Shown: positions 33,169 to 41,873 of the stretch, one piece after another | How positions within the stretch are numbered: the first letter of the stretch is position 1 | Layout of the letters: every line of letters starts with the position of its first letter | Assembly: GCA_033762315.1 (NCBI GenBank) | Contig: JANRLS010000148.1 | Span: 3,963-67,962 of the forward strand | Source of the DNA: CAYLLN01 sp033762315 | GTDB taxonomy: Bacteria > Planctomycetota > Planctomycetia > Pirellulales > Pirellulaceae | DNA length: 64,000 bases | Direction: 5' to 3' | The notes under the pieces: model-generated | Seen by the model: only the letters and a program-made list of their open reading frames with translations | The model's database searches: none | Told to the model about the DNA's origin: nothing | Program-made: the position numbers and the translations under genes

Positions 33169-35325
33169 TCAAGGGGCCGGCGTGCCTGCTGGCCGCTGGC
33201 CGCTCCGCACATTCCAGCTAAACAGCCGAATCGCGTAGTCGTTCACTTGCGACCGGCTGCCGCCGCGAGTTTTTCCCTGGCCATAAAGGGCGCTTTCCAT
33301 CAGTTGGCCGAGGGGGGACGAAATCGCCTGTGGGCCGCGGGTGCGGGCCACCTCGATGCTCGGCTGCTCCAGCGACGTGAAATCGATGTTCTGTCCCTCT
33401 CCCTTGACCGCGATCACCACGATGTGCTCCAGCCCGCGGGTGGTGGCGTTGATATCGATTGGCACCGTCAGCGATTTGCCCGGCTCAATCCGGTTGTATT
33501 CGCCCGCGGCCGGAAAGACCGAGGTAATCCCGTAGGCGCTATCGACATACAGCAGCGTGATGTCGATCGGCACGCGCCCCGCATTCTTGAATCGCACCAG
33601 CAGCACATCCCCGTCGAACAGATCGATCCCCGCCTTTTGCCAGACCACTTTCTCGGTGTCCCGATTGGCAAGGCGGCGCTCCAGCGAAACTTCGAGATTC
33701 ACCCCCAAATCGCCACGCGGAAACTCATCGGTCGTGCGGGCGGCGACGCGCTTCAGATTCTCGGCCCGGGCGATTCCCTTCAGGCTCGCACCCAGCCACT
33801 CGGCCAAGTCGGCGGCTGCCGGCGGCGGACCAAGCGGCGGGGGAGCATCGATCGCGCTCGCCGCCGGAGCCAGATAAACCTTGCCCTCCTTGAGCCGCAA
33901 CAGCCAATCGGCCTCGGCGGGACTGGCGGCCAAACGAATCAGCGATGCCGGCTCGCCATCCAGTTGCTTCAGGATCTGCTCCAGCCGCACTTTGGTCTCG
34001 GCCGGAATCGGACTACCCGGCTGATCGAGCGGGTCGACCGCGACCGCCAGCCGGCTCGCACCGTAATCGACAAAGACGATCTCGCACCGGCCACCGACGG
34101 GCAAACTGGCGACGAGCGCCTGCCCTTCGAATTCGCACGGTTCGACCTCGGCCCGCTGGTTGAAGAGCCGCGTCACGCGAACGTGCCCGGCCGGCGTCAT
34201 TCCCCCGTCGAGCGGAAACACGGCCAGCACCGCGCCGGGCGACAGGCCATCGAGCTCGCCGGCGCTCACGCCGAGTTGGCCGCTGGTCTCGGTCAGCAAA
34301 ATTCGCGACCGGCCCGGCCACCGCTTTTGCCCCAGCACTTCGTTGTCCTTGATGTTCCCCTCGATCAGCGGCGTCGGCGCGGTGCGCCCCCAGGCGACAT
34401 ACTGCGCCTGCACCCGCTGCACGAGCTCGCGATAGGTCAGCGGCTGCGCCGACTCGGTGAGGATCTTGTGCATGGTGTAGGTGAGCAGGCCGCGCCGCGT
34501 GCGCTCGGGATTTCCCGGCGGCAGGAATTTCTCGACGGTCGGCTCGCTCGACTGGGCGGCATAGATGGCGACGAGCGATGGCTCGTTGTCGGCCAGCTGC
34601 AGCGTCGAGCTGGCTTCCTCGCGGCCGCGCGATTTTTCTCCCGCCGCGGCGGCCCGCTCCACCGCCTTTTTGATCGCCTCCGCCGGCACCAGCTTCTCGG
34701 CCAGCACCTGCCGACTCACTTCGCCCACGTCGCGCGACATCGTCCCCGAATGGCAGCTATCCATGATGAGCCAGACCGAAGCGCCGGTGTCTTGAATGGC
34801 CCGCAGCCAGCCACGTAGTTCGTCATCGGCGATGGCGTTCTCCACCTTGCCGACCTGGTCGTGCCATTCTCCCACGTCGGCCGGCAGGAAAATCTCGTCG
34901 AGGCCATCCGGTTCCGGGTCGTCGGCCGAGGGAATATCGGGCTGCTGGCTGCCGTGCCCCGCCATGAGGATGACGACCTGATCCCCCTTCTTTGCCACTT
35001 TGGCCAGGCGCTGAAAGGCCGCCTCGATGTGCTGCCGCGTGGGACGGAGCGCCTCGCCCCCCGCTTCGGAAAGCACCGTGACATTCGCCGCCGGAATCTT
35101 GAACCGCTCGACGAGCAAATCGCGCATCATCACCACATCGTTCCCCGGTCCTTCCAGCTGCAGCGCCTCGCTCAGCCGCGGATAGCGTGTGCAGCCGACC
35201 AACAGCGCCCAGCCGGGCGTGGGAGGGTGCGATGATTCCACCGGCGGGGTGGGGTCCGCCGCGCGAACCAAGCCACCGCCAACTAGCGCCAGCAACCCAA
35301 CCCACAACCGCCAATCGCGACGCAT
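33169..35325 (-). CDS. Secreted caspase-like (C14) protease with C-terminal DUF4384-like domain
   Basis: 718 residues. A signal peptide (LWVGLLALVGGGLVRAAD) precedes a caspase/metacaspase-like p20 domain: WALLVGCTRYP, the catalytic His H124 in VVILMAGHGSQQ, and the catalytic Cys C191 in VWLIMDSCHSGT. The middle region (about 350-520) is beta-rich. The C-terminal part (GDVLLVRFKNAGRVPIDITL, SVFPAAGEYNRIEPG) resembles DUF4384, often attached to bacterial caspase-like proteins. The ATG at 35323-35325 has GGGAGG. Bacterial C14 proteins usually cleave after Arg/Lys or act in programmed processing, and the target here is unknown. It follows the trypsin-like gene by 110 bp. Confidence 0.9.
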   Translation of the reverse strand: MRRDWRLWVGLLALVGGGLVRAADPTPPVESSHPPTPGWALLVGCTRYPRLSEALQLEGPGNDVVMMRDLLVERFKIPAANVTVLSEAGGEALRPTRQHIEAAFQRLAKVAKKGDQVVILMAGHGSQQPDIPSADDPEPDGLDEIFLPADVGEWHDQVGKVENAIADDELRGWLRAIQDTGASVWLIMDSCHSGTMSRDVGEVSRQVLAEKLVPAEAIKKAVERAAAAGEKSRGREEASSTLQLADNEPSLVAIYAAQSSEPTVEKFLPPGNPERTRRGLLTYTMHKILTESAQPLTYRELVQRVQAQYVAWGRTAPTPLIEGNIKDNEVLGQKRWPGRSRILLTETSGQLGVSAGELDGLSPGAVLAVFPLDGGMTPAGHVRVTRLFNQRAEVEPCEFEGQALVASLPVGGRCEIVFVDYGASRLAVAVDPLDQPGSPIPAETKVRLEQILKQLDGEPASLIRLAASPAEADWLLRLKEGKVYLAPAASAIDAPPPLGPPPAAADLAEWLGASLKGIARAENLKRVAARTTDEFPRGDLGVNLEVSLERRLANRDTEKVVWQKAGIDLFDGDVLLVRFKNAGRVPIDITLLYVDSAYGITSVFPAAGEYNRIEPGKSLTVPIDINATTRGLEHIVVIAVKGEGQNIDFTSLEQPSIEVARTRGPQAISSPLGQLMESALYGQGKTRGGSRSQVNDYAIRLFSWNVRSGQRPAGTPAP

Positions 35326-35435
35326 TTCGACCTCCCTTGCGTTGGCTTTCGTAGTCAAGGTGCCGCGAGCATTTCGCGGAAGACGGGAACCAAAGCTCGC
35401 CAATCGCGTTAAGGCGACCAGCACGTCTTTACGGG

Positions 35436-36911
35436 CTAACTCTTGTTTCGCGGGCGGTCGTTCGGATTCGGAGCTGGCGCGGGCCCGGCCCCTTCCCTTT
35501 GTCCTTGTCCCCCTTCCTTTTGCCCGCCCACCAGCCGGGCAAACCGGGCTTGCTGCCCCTTATCGGCGAAATGGCTGGCATCGACCGTCCGCAGCGGATC
35601 GGTGTTCGAGTGGGGCATCAGTTTCCACTTGCCGCCGACAAGCCGCAGGTCGATGTCCGAAACACCGTCGTCTTGCAGATCGGTCAAAATCAGGTCGAGC
35701 TTGCCGTCGTTGTCGGTGTCGTAAAAGGTGCGAACTTTCGGCGTCAGTTGCACGGCGAACTCGAAATCCCATTTCGCCCGCTCGGCCGGTTCGTCGAGCT
35801 TCGAGGGGTCGATATTGCTCGGCGAATTCTGGTCGAGATCGTAGAACACGCCAGTCGGCGGCTCGTTGCGGTCGAGGCCGAACAGCAGCGTGTCGGCCCG
35901 GCCGTCCTGGTCCCGGTCGCGGAAGATGCTCAAGAGGGCCGCCGGCCAGACATCGGGGACATACACCGGCGCGGTGAGGGGCTTCTCGGCGAGTACCATC
36001 TTCACTTCGTCCATGTGAACGTGATAGCTGATTTTGTCGTAGCTGATGCCCGATTTCGGGTCGGCCTTGGGAATGGCGAACGTCACGGCGACCAGTTCCC
36101 CCGCCTTGTTGACGAGCGGACCGCCGGAATCCCCCGGGTTGATGCCGCAACTGGAAACCACCACTTTGCGGGTGGCGGCGGTGGCGAGCTGCTTTTCGAG
36201 GTCTTCCTTGTCCTTGCCGGTCAGGGCGAGGCGGGCGAGCGAAACATCGATCGTGTCGCGCGGCCAAACGCCGACGCTCGCGATCTCACCGCTGCGAATC
36301 GTCCACAACATGCCAGCCGCCGGATGGCCAAGCACGATGCAATCGGACCCCGGCAGCAGGTTTCCCTTGGCAATGGCAATCGTCGGCAGCGGCGTTTTGG
36401 GCTTCTCGACCAGCTTCACGATGGCCAAATCCTTCTCTTCGTTGGCCAAATGGACGCGGGCCAGCAGCGGTTGCTCGTTCACTTGCATCAGGCCATCGAC
36501 GATGCGGCCGGTATAGATTTTGACTGTTTGCGTGCCAGTGACGGCGTCGATGTCGCCATCGTCCACCACGTGGTGGTTCGTCAAGATCCAACCTTCGGGA
36601 TCGACGATGAAGCCGGTGCCATGTCCATGCACGGTGCGAACCACCACCACCGCCGGCGCGATCTTCGGATACAACTCCGCCGCGATGCCGCGAGTTTTCT
36701 CGTCGTTGGCGGCAGGGGCGAAAGTGAGGCCGCGGTCGATGGCCGTCAGTGCCCGCTGCACCTGCTCGATCCCCGCGCCGACGACCGCTTTCTCGAGCTC
36801 CTTCGGCCCATACATCCGGACCACTTTGGCCGGCGCTTGCTCCTCGGCTCCCGCCCAAGCTCCGCAAAGGGCCACGGCCAGGCACGACGACCAGCGAAGA
36901 AAACGCTTCAC
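35436..36911 (-). CDS. Secreted trypsin-like serine protease with C-terminal calcium-loop repeats
   Basis: 491 residues from a GTG with GGAG upstream. The signal peptide is SSCLAVALCGAWAGAEE. The chymotrypsin-fold domain holds H114 (ILTNHHVVDD), D161 (EKDLAIVKL) and S262 (NPGDSGGPLV), as in HtrA/DegP proteases, but no PDZ domain follows. Instead, the C-terminal third has dockerin/FG-GAP-like calcium loops (DRDQDGRADTLLFGLD, DTDNDGKLDLILTDLQDD). A very Gly/Pro/Gln-rich tail ends the protein. It is the first gene of a likely two-gene unit with the caspase-like protease. Confidence 0.9.
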   Translation of the reverse strand: MKRFLRWSSCLAVALCGAWAGAEEQAPAKVVRMYGPKELEKAVVGAGIEQVQRALTAIDRGLTFAPAANDEKTRGIAAELYPKIAPAVVVVRTVHGHGTGFIVDPEGWILTNHHVVDDGDIDAVTGTQTVKIYTGRIVDGLMQVNEQPLLARVHLANEEKDLAIVKLVEKPKTPLPTIAIAKGNLLPGSDCIVLGHPAAGMLWTIRSGEIASVGVWPRDTIDVSLARLALTGKDKEDLEKQLATAATRKVVVSSCGINPGDSGGPLVNKAGELVAVTFAIPKADPKSGISYDKISYHVHMDEVKMVLAEKPLTAPVYVPDVWPAALLSIFRDRDQDGRADTLLFGLDRNEPPTGVFYDLDQNSPSNIDPSKLDEPAERAKWDFEFAVQLTPKVRTFYDTDNDGKLDLILTDLQDDGVSDIDLRLVGGKWKLMPHSNTDPLRTVDASHFADKGQQARFARLVGGQKEGGQGQREGAGPAPAPNPNDRPRNKS

Positions 36912-37216
36912 GTTAGGAACTCCGGCTAAGGATGCAATTCGGCCGCGGACGCGGGGAATTTTGTTCCCCCGCGATGGAGTGGTCAACATACCCGGCCCCC
37001 TCGCGCGGTTCAACCCGCGCCCACGGTTTCGTGTCCGCACGCCGCTCCGTGGTTCAATCGGCTGAGATCGCTATTTCAGCCGCCACGGACCTTTCGCGGC
37101 GAACCTGGCAAGCATGGCAGCCGGAACCAAACTGGTTCCGGTCCATCGCAATTCTCGCGAACCGCGGCGTAAACCTTCCCGCCGATCGCAATTGGAGGCC
37201 AATTTTTCACCGCCGG
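36912..37216. other. Noncoding spacer with a palindromic repeat
   Basis: A 305-bp spacer between the kelch-like gene and the trypsin-like gene (both minus), so it should contain the protease promoter. No gene is apparent. The clear structure is the CCGGAACCA/TGGTTCCGG palindrome at 37121-37141. Confidence 0.55.
37121..37141. repeat. Palindromic repeat, CCGGAACCA...TGGTTCCGG family, copy 3
   Basis: Nine-base arms CCGGAACCA and TGGTTCCGG with a 3-base loop. On the minus strand the loop region reads CCAGTTTGG, matching CCAGGTTTGG in copy 2 at 13817. The following GCTG is also shared. Confidence 0.6.
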
Positions 37217-38278
37217 CTACTGGGCCGCGGCGTGCTTATAGAGCATCACCCGCGAATTTGCGGCCCAGAAAGTGATGCCATGCTCAGGAACGAAGGCAAC
37301 CACAGGGTGGTCATAGAGGCTGAAGGGCCACGGCGTGGTGGTGAAGTTGTCCAGCAGCCGGACTTTGCCGGTGTCGCTGTCGTATTCGTAAAATCGCTTT
37401 GCGCCGAACACGAGGATCAGATACTTTCCCGATACGGGATCGACGGTGAGCTTGTCTTTGCTCACCGACAGCCGCTCCTCTTTCGCCGGAAAATCGGGGA
37501 GCGCTTCGAGCTTTCCGGCTTTGGTTACGCGGGCGAGCGCGAGGGGCGAGTTCGACCCGCCAGCCAGCAGCACTTCCTGCCGGAACGGATTGTGCCGGGC
37601 GAGGCTGTGATAGCCATGCACCGCGGTCGGCCCGAGAATCGACCATTCGTTGGTCTTGGTGTCATACACCTGCAATTGATTGTGCTTGCCGGCGGTGCTG
37701 TCGCCGATGTAGAGCAGCCACTCGCGGGCCGAAAAGTATTCCAGCACGCCCGTCAGCGAATAGACGCAGTTTTTCGGCAGTTTTTTCCATTGCTCGCTGG
37801 CCAGATCGAGGCGATGGACGCCGCCCCCGTTGTCGTTGTGATCGACCTGATAGAAGTGCCCGCGCTCCGGGTCGAACGCGCTCCGCGAGTAGTTGTGGCC
37901 AAACTGGCTTTCGCGCGGCGGACTTTGGGCGGCGACGTGATCTTCGGGCAAAGTCAGCGTGCGCCAGCGATTGTCGGCCGCGCGATAGATCATCAGGTGG
38001 CGCGTTTTCCGCAGCCCCATAAAATAGAACTGCCCACGGGCACTGTCCCAAAAGGCATCGTCGCTCCATCCCATCAGGTCGAATCCCGCGTGCGGCGGCC
38101 GAGACTTAAGTACCGACGCGTCGAGCCCCTCGGTCTTCAGCTCCGCCCAGGTTCCCGGCTGCATCGCGCGGGCCAGCTTGCCGAGAGCGGTAGCGGCCGG
38201 TTCGGGCTTATCAGCGGGGTGGCCAAGGTTAGGGAGAATTCCCAGCAACAACACCGCTAATTGCCATCGCCGATGCAT
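37217..38278 (-). CDS. Secreted kelch-like beta-propeller protein
   Basis: 353 residues with a signal peptide (MHRRWQLAVLLLGILPNLGHPAD). Repeated blade-like segments include QLQVYDTKTNEWSILGPTAV, HLMIYRAADNRWRTLTLP and HRLDLASEQWKKLP, the kelch/galactose-oxidase pattern of aromatic-rich strands. No catalytic residues of galactose oxidase are evident. The likely role is binding or surface recognition. It is located between lpdA and the protease cluster, with a ~100-bp spacer to lpdA. Confidence 0.72.
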   Translation of the reverse strand: MHRRWQLAVLLLGILPNLGHPADKPEPAATALGKLARAMQPGTWAELKTEGLDASVLKSRPPHAGFDLMGWSDDAFWDSARGQFYFMGLRKTRHLMIYRAADNRWRTLTLPEDHVAAQSPPRESQFGHNYSRSAFDPERGHFYQVDHNDNGGGVHRLDLASEQWKKLPKNCVYSLTGVLEYFSAREWLLYIGDSTAGKHNQLQVYDTKTNEWSILGPTAVHGYHSLARHNPFRQEVLLAGGSNSPLALARVTKAGKLEALPDFPAKEERLSVSKDKLTVDPVSGKYLILVFGAKRFYEYDSDTGKVRLLDNFTTTPWPFSLYDHPVVAFVPEHGITFWAANSRVMLYKHAAAQ

Positions 38279-38375
38279 GGGTGCCTCGCGATTCGGAGGT
38301 CATTCGCCGTGGAAGGCTGACGCCAACCACAGCCACCCAAAATAGCCATCCGCCGCTCGCCAATCCAGCGGATCG

Positions 38376-39815
38376 CTAAGAGCTTGCTTCGGCGTGCCGC
38401 TTCGGCTTGTAGATTTCGGTGGCGGTGCCGAAGAAGGTTTCGGCGGCGTTCATCATCGTTTCGCTCAGGGTCGGATGCGGATGGATCGACTCGGCGATGT
38501 CGGTCGCTTCGCATCCCATCTCGATGGCCAACACCGCCTCGGCGATGAGTTCCCCCGCGCCGGGGCCGACAATGCCGACACCGAGGACGCGCTCGGTATC
38601 GGGATCGACGAGCACCTTGGTCAGGCCGTCGGTTCGCCCGAGGGCGACCGCCCGGCCGCTGGCGGCCCAAGGATAGATCGCCGCTTCGTACTTGCGGCCG
38701 TCGCGCTTGGCGGCATCCTCGGTCAGGCCGGCCCAGGCGATTTCGGGATCGGTAAAGACGACGGCGGGAATCGCCAGCTTATCGAACACCGCGGGCTTGC
38801 CGAGGAGCACCTCGACGGCGGTGCGCCCTTCGTGGGTCGCCTTGTGGGCCAGCATCGGCTCGCCGGCGACGTCGCCGATCGCCAAAATGTGCGGATCGGC
38901 GGTGCGTAGCTGCTTGTCCACAACCGCGAAGCCCTTGGGGTTGATCTCGACCTGCGTGTTCTCCAGACCAAAGCCTCGGCTATTCGGGCGGCGGCCGACG
39001 GAAACGAGCACCCGGTCGTACCGCTCGCGGCCGAATTTGCCCGGCCCCTCAAAGGCGACCTCGACCTGATCGCCGGTGAGCCCCAGCGAGCCGACTTTGG
39101 TGTTCAGGAAAATCCGCTCTCCGAAGAGGCCCGTCAAACGCTTGTGCAGCGGCTTGACGAGGTCGCGGTCGGCACCTGGCAAGAGGCCGTCGGTCAGTTC
39201 GACGACGCTCACCTGCGTCCCCAGATTCGCATAGACGGTGCCCATTTCGAGGCCGATATAGCCGCCGCCGACGACGAGCAGCGTCTTCGGGAGATCGGCC
39301 AGGGCGAGGGCCCCGGTCGAATCCATCACCCGGTCCGATCCAACGTTGAAGGCGGGCGGCATCGCGGGGGTCGAACCGGTGGCGAGGATGCAATGGTCGA
39401 AGGTGAGGGTTCGATCCTCGGGGATCGACGGATCGTCCCCTTCCAGCTTGAGCGTAGTCGAATTCTCAAAAACCCCCCTCGCATGAATGACGTTCACCTT
39501 GCGGCGCTTGGCCAGTTGCTTGAGGCCGCCGGAGAGAGACGAAATCACTTTCTCTTTTCGGGCGCGAACTTTATCGATGGTGATTTGCGGGCGCGGATAC
39601 TCCACTCCCCATTCGCCGCGCAGTTCCTCGACCTCGGCAATGACGCGGGCCACGTGCAGCAGGGCCTTGCTGGGAATACAGCCCCGCAGGAGGCAGGTGC
39701 CGCCAAGGCGTGGATCGGCTTCGACAAGGGTGACTTCGAGCCCTTCGTCGGCCGCCAGGAACGCTGCCGCATAGCCGCCGGGACCGCCACCGAGAACAAC
39801 AAGGGGGGAGTGCAT
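38376..39815 (-). CDS. lpdA: Dihydrolipoyl dehydrogenase
   Basis: 479 residues. The FAD-binding motif is VVLGGGPGGYAAAFLA, and the redox-active disulfide is C41/C46 in GGTCLLRGCIPSK. The NAD site is LLVVGGGYIGLEMG, and the active-site His-Glu is in HPHPTLSETM. It reoxidises dihydrolipoamide of 2-oxoacid dehydrogenase or glycine cleavage complexes. No E1 or E2 gene is beside it. The ATG at 39813-39815 is chosen because it begins directly before the FAD strand. An upstream TTG in a repeat-like GTTCAGGGTTC stretch is unlikely. Confidence 0.94.
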   Translation of the reverse strand: MHSPLVVLGGGPGGYAAAFLAADEGLEVTLVEADPRLGGTCLLRGCIPSKALLHVARVIAEVEELRGEWGVEYPRPQITIDKVRARKEKVISSLSGGLKQLAKRRKVNVIHARGVFENSTTLKLEGDDPSIPEDRTLTFDHCILATGSTPAMPPAFNVGSDRVMDSTGALALADLPKTLLVVGGGYIGLEMGTVYANLGTQVSVVELTDGLLPGADRDLVKPLHKRLTGLFGERIFLNTKVGSLGLTGDQVEVAFEGPGKFGRERYDRVLVSVGRRPNSRGFGLENTQVEINPKGFAVVDKQLRTADPHILAIGDVAGEPMLAHKATHEGRTAVEVLLGKPAVFDKLAIPAVVFTDPEIAWAGLTEDAAKRDGRKYEAAIYPWAASGRAVALGRTDGLTKVLVDPDTERVLGVGIVGPGAGELIAEAVLAIEMGCEATDIAESIHPHPTLSETMMNAAETFFGTATEIYKPKRHAEASS

Positions 39816-39871
39816 GGGGAAGTCAGGGGTTCCAAGTTCAGGGTTCAAAGTTGTCGATCAAGAAATGCAAA

Positions 39872-39899
39872 GCGACGCCCCCCGTAGGAGAGGCGTCGC
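39872..39899 (-). terminator. Probable rho-independent terminator of rpsD
   Basis: GCGACGCC and GGCGTCGC are 8-bp inverted arms with a 12-base loop. On the minus strand, downstream of the rpsD stop at 39966, the stem is followed by TTTGCATTTCTT, a broken T-run. It also separates rpsD from lpdA. Confidence 0.6.
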
Positions 39900-39965
39900 C
39901 CAGAATTATACGTTGCAATGAGATCAATCAGAGAGGGGCAAAGCAGGTTGGGAAACCTGCCCCAC

Positions 39966-40580
39966 TTAGCGGGCCAGGAATTCGACGACGATATTGACAT
40001 CGACGGGGAGGCTGAAATCGCCCGGACCGGGAACGCCGACCATGCTGATGCGGAGTGCCTCGGTGTCGAGCGTGATCCAGTCCGGAGTTTGGTTGCTGTT
40101 GCCGTCGCCGACGACCCCTTTGTAGTAGTTGTAGATTTTTTCCTTGGGGCGAATCGTGACGACATCGCCGGGCCGCAGCTGGTAGCTGGGGCTCGTCACC
40201 TTGATGCCGTTGACGTAGAAGTGGCCGTGAACGATTCCTTGGCGGGCTTGCGGGCGGGTTTTGGTTAGCCCGGAGCGGCGAATGACGTTGTCGAGGCGGC
40301 GCTCGCACAGGGCCAGCATCTGGTCACCGGTGTTCCCCTTTTTCGACACCACCATGTGGTAGTAGCGGCGGAGCTGCTTTTCGCCGAGGCCATAGTAGTG
40401 CTTGATCTTCTGCTTTTCGGCCGAGGCGAGACCCCAGTTTGAGAGCCGGCGCCCCCCCTTGGTGTGCATGCCGGGAGGATTATCGCGGCGTTCCAAAGCC
40501 CTTGCGGCACCAGCACTTTCGTAAATCAATGTGCCCAAACGACGATTGACGCGGGCCTTGGGACCGTGATAGCGAGCCAT
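39966..40580 (-). CDS. rpsD: 30S ribosomal protein S4
   Basis: 204 residues, full length. MARYHGPKARVNRRLGT, RRDNPPGMHTKGGRRLSNWG and LCERRLDNVIRRSGLTKTRPQARQ are S4 sequences, with the S4 RNA-binding fold at ~95-160. It binds 16S rRNA early in 30S assembly. It stands alone here, outside any rpsM-rpsK-rpoA operon. The 214-bp upstream region (40581-40794) holds its promoter and a short TGGCA/TGCCA stem near 40624, but nothing I can call a regulator. Confidence 0.97.
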   Translation of the reverse strand: MARYHGPKARVNRRLGTLIYESAGAARALERRDNPPGMHTKGGRRLSNWGLASAEKQKIKHYYGLGEKQLRRYYHMVVSKKGNTGDQMLALCERRLDNVIRRSGLTKTRPQARQGIVHGHFYVNGIKVTSPSYQLRPGDVVTIRPKEKIYNYYKGVVGDGNSNQTPDWITLDTEALRISMVGVPGPGDFSLPVDVNIVVEFLAR

Positions 40581-40794
40581 TGCCTAACCCTGCGGACTTG
40601 AAATGGTGGAAACCTCGGATTTTGGCAGATGCCAGCCGGTCTCGCAAGGGCCTGCCAGCGGCGTTTACGCCTCTTTTGGGAGGGTCAGCGGCCGAGGAAG
40701 GCGAAGTTCTCGGCCCATCCGCTAGCAGGAACGTGAATTTCGGCTGATTGCTCTCGACCGGAGCGCCGATGCGGGTCGATCATTAGTAGAGGTT

Positions 40795-41826
40795 ATGCAA
40801 GTTTCGCGCCTAGGGATGGGGCTTTTCATGGCGATCGGCAGGCGAGCGAAAAGTCGGCGCGGTGGGTCTCCCCCTCCAATCGAGAGCAGAAATTCGGCTC
40901 TGGCCGCCCCACTCGAATTGCCCGCCGAAGCGCTGCCGGTGTCCATCGCCTGGGATTACGCGATTAGCATCGCGCTCGTCCATCTGCTGACGATCCCAGT
41001 CGCGCTGCCGTGGCTGTTTAGCTGGACCGGCCTCGCGGCGTGTCTCGTCGGTGTGCCGCTGTATGGCATTTTGGGAATCACCCTTTGCTATCATCGGCTG
41101 TTGACGCACCAGGGGCTAGTTCTGCCGAAATGGCTGGAGCATTTTTGCGCTTTGCTCGGCGTTTGCACTTTGCAAGACACGCCCGCCCGGTGGGTGGCGA
41201 TTCATCGGATGCACCACCTGCACTCGGACGAGCGGCCCGACCCGCATTCGCCCCTGGTCAGCTTCCTGTGGGCGCATGTCGGCTGGCTGGTGATTCAGCA
41301 TCGCGAGCACCGGGTGGTCACCTTCTACGAAAAATACGCCCGCGATTTGCTGCGCGATCCGTTCTATTTCGCGCTCGAGCGGCGGCTGGCCTGGGTTTGG
41401 ATTTACATGGCCCACACGCTGCTCTACTTCGCCGCGGGCCTGGCAATTGGCTGGCCCTGGACCGGCAACGTGCTGGGCGGCGTGCAACTGGGGCTGAGCC
41501 TGGTCGTGTGGGGCGTGTTCATGCGCACGCTCATCATCTGGCACGGCACCTGGTCGGTGAATTCGGTGGCCCATGTCTGGGGCTATCGCAACTACGACAC
41601 CGGCGACGACAGCCGCAACCACTGGGGCGTCGCCGTGTGGGCGTTCGGCGAAGGGTGGCACAACAACCATCATGCCGACCAGCGGGCTGCAATCCACGGC
41701 CATCGCTGGTGGGAGTTCGACATCACTTGGCAGGTCATTCGCGTGCTGATGGTGCTGGGGCTGGCGAAAAACGTCGTCAAGCCCCGCGCGTGGGAAGAGC
41801 CCGAGCCCCTCAAGCGCGCGGCGTGA
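40795..41826 (+). CDS. Acyl-CoA delta-9-type fatty acid desaturase
   Basis: 343 residues. The three His boxes of membrane di-iron desaturases are present: HRLLTH, HRMHHLHSD and HNNHH (in FGEGWHNNHHADQRAA), with helices between them. It inserts a cis double bond in acyl chains and so tunes membrane fluidity. The first ~45 residues are Arg/Ser/Pro-rich and unlike the family. ATGs at 40813 and 40828 are alternative starts, and none has an ideal ribosome-binding site. Confidence 0.9.
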   Translation: MQVSRLGMGLFMAIGRRAKSRRGGSPPPIESRNSALAAPLELPAEALPVSIAWDYAISIALVHLLTIPVALPWLFSWTGLAACLVGVPLYGILGITLCYHRLLTHQGLVLPKWLEHFCALLGVCTLQDTPARWVAIHRMHHLHSDERPDPHSPLVSFLWAHVGWLVIQHREHRVVTFYEKYARDLLRDPFYFALERRLAWVWIYMAHTLLYFAAGLAIGWPWTGNVLGGVQLGLSLVVWGVFMRTLIIWHGTWSVNSVAHVWGYRNYDTGDDSRNHWGVAVWAFGEGWHNNHHADQRAAIHGHRWWEFDITWQVIRVLMVLGLAKNVVKPRAWEEPEPLKRAA

Positions 41827-41873
41827 TTCTCGACACCAAGCCGAAGCGTCAGCAAGGGCCTTGTGTGGGAGTG

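Noticed and set aside
36912..37216. A tRNA or small RNA in the protease upstream region
   Set aside because: The visible GGAACCA/TGGTTCC stem is a member of a repeat family, and no cloverleaf can be formed around it.
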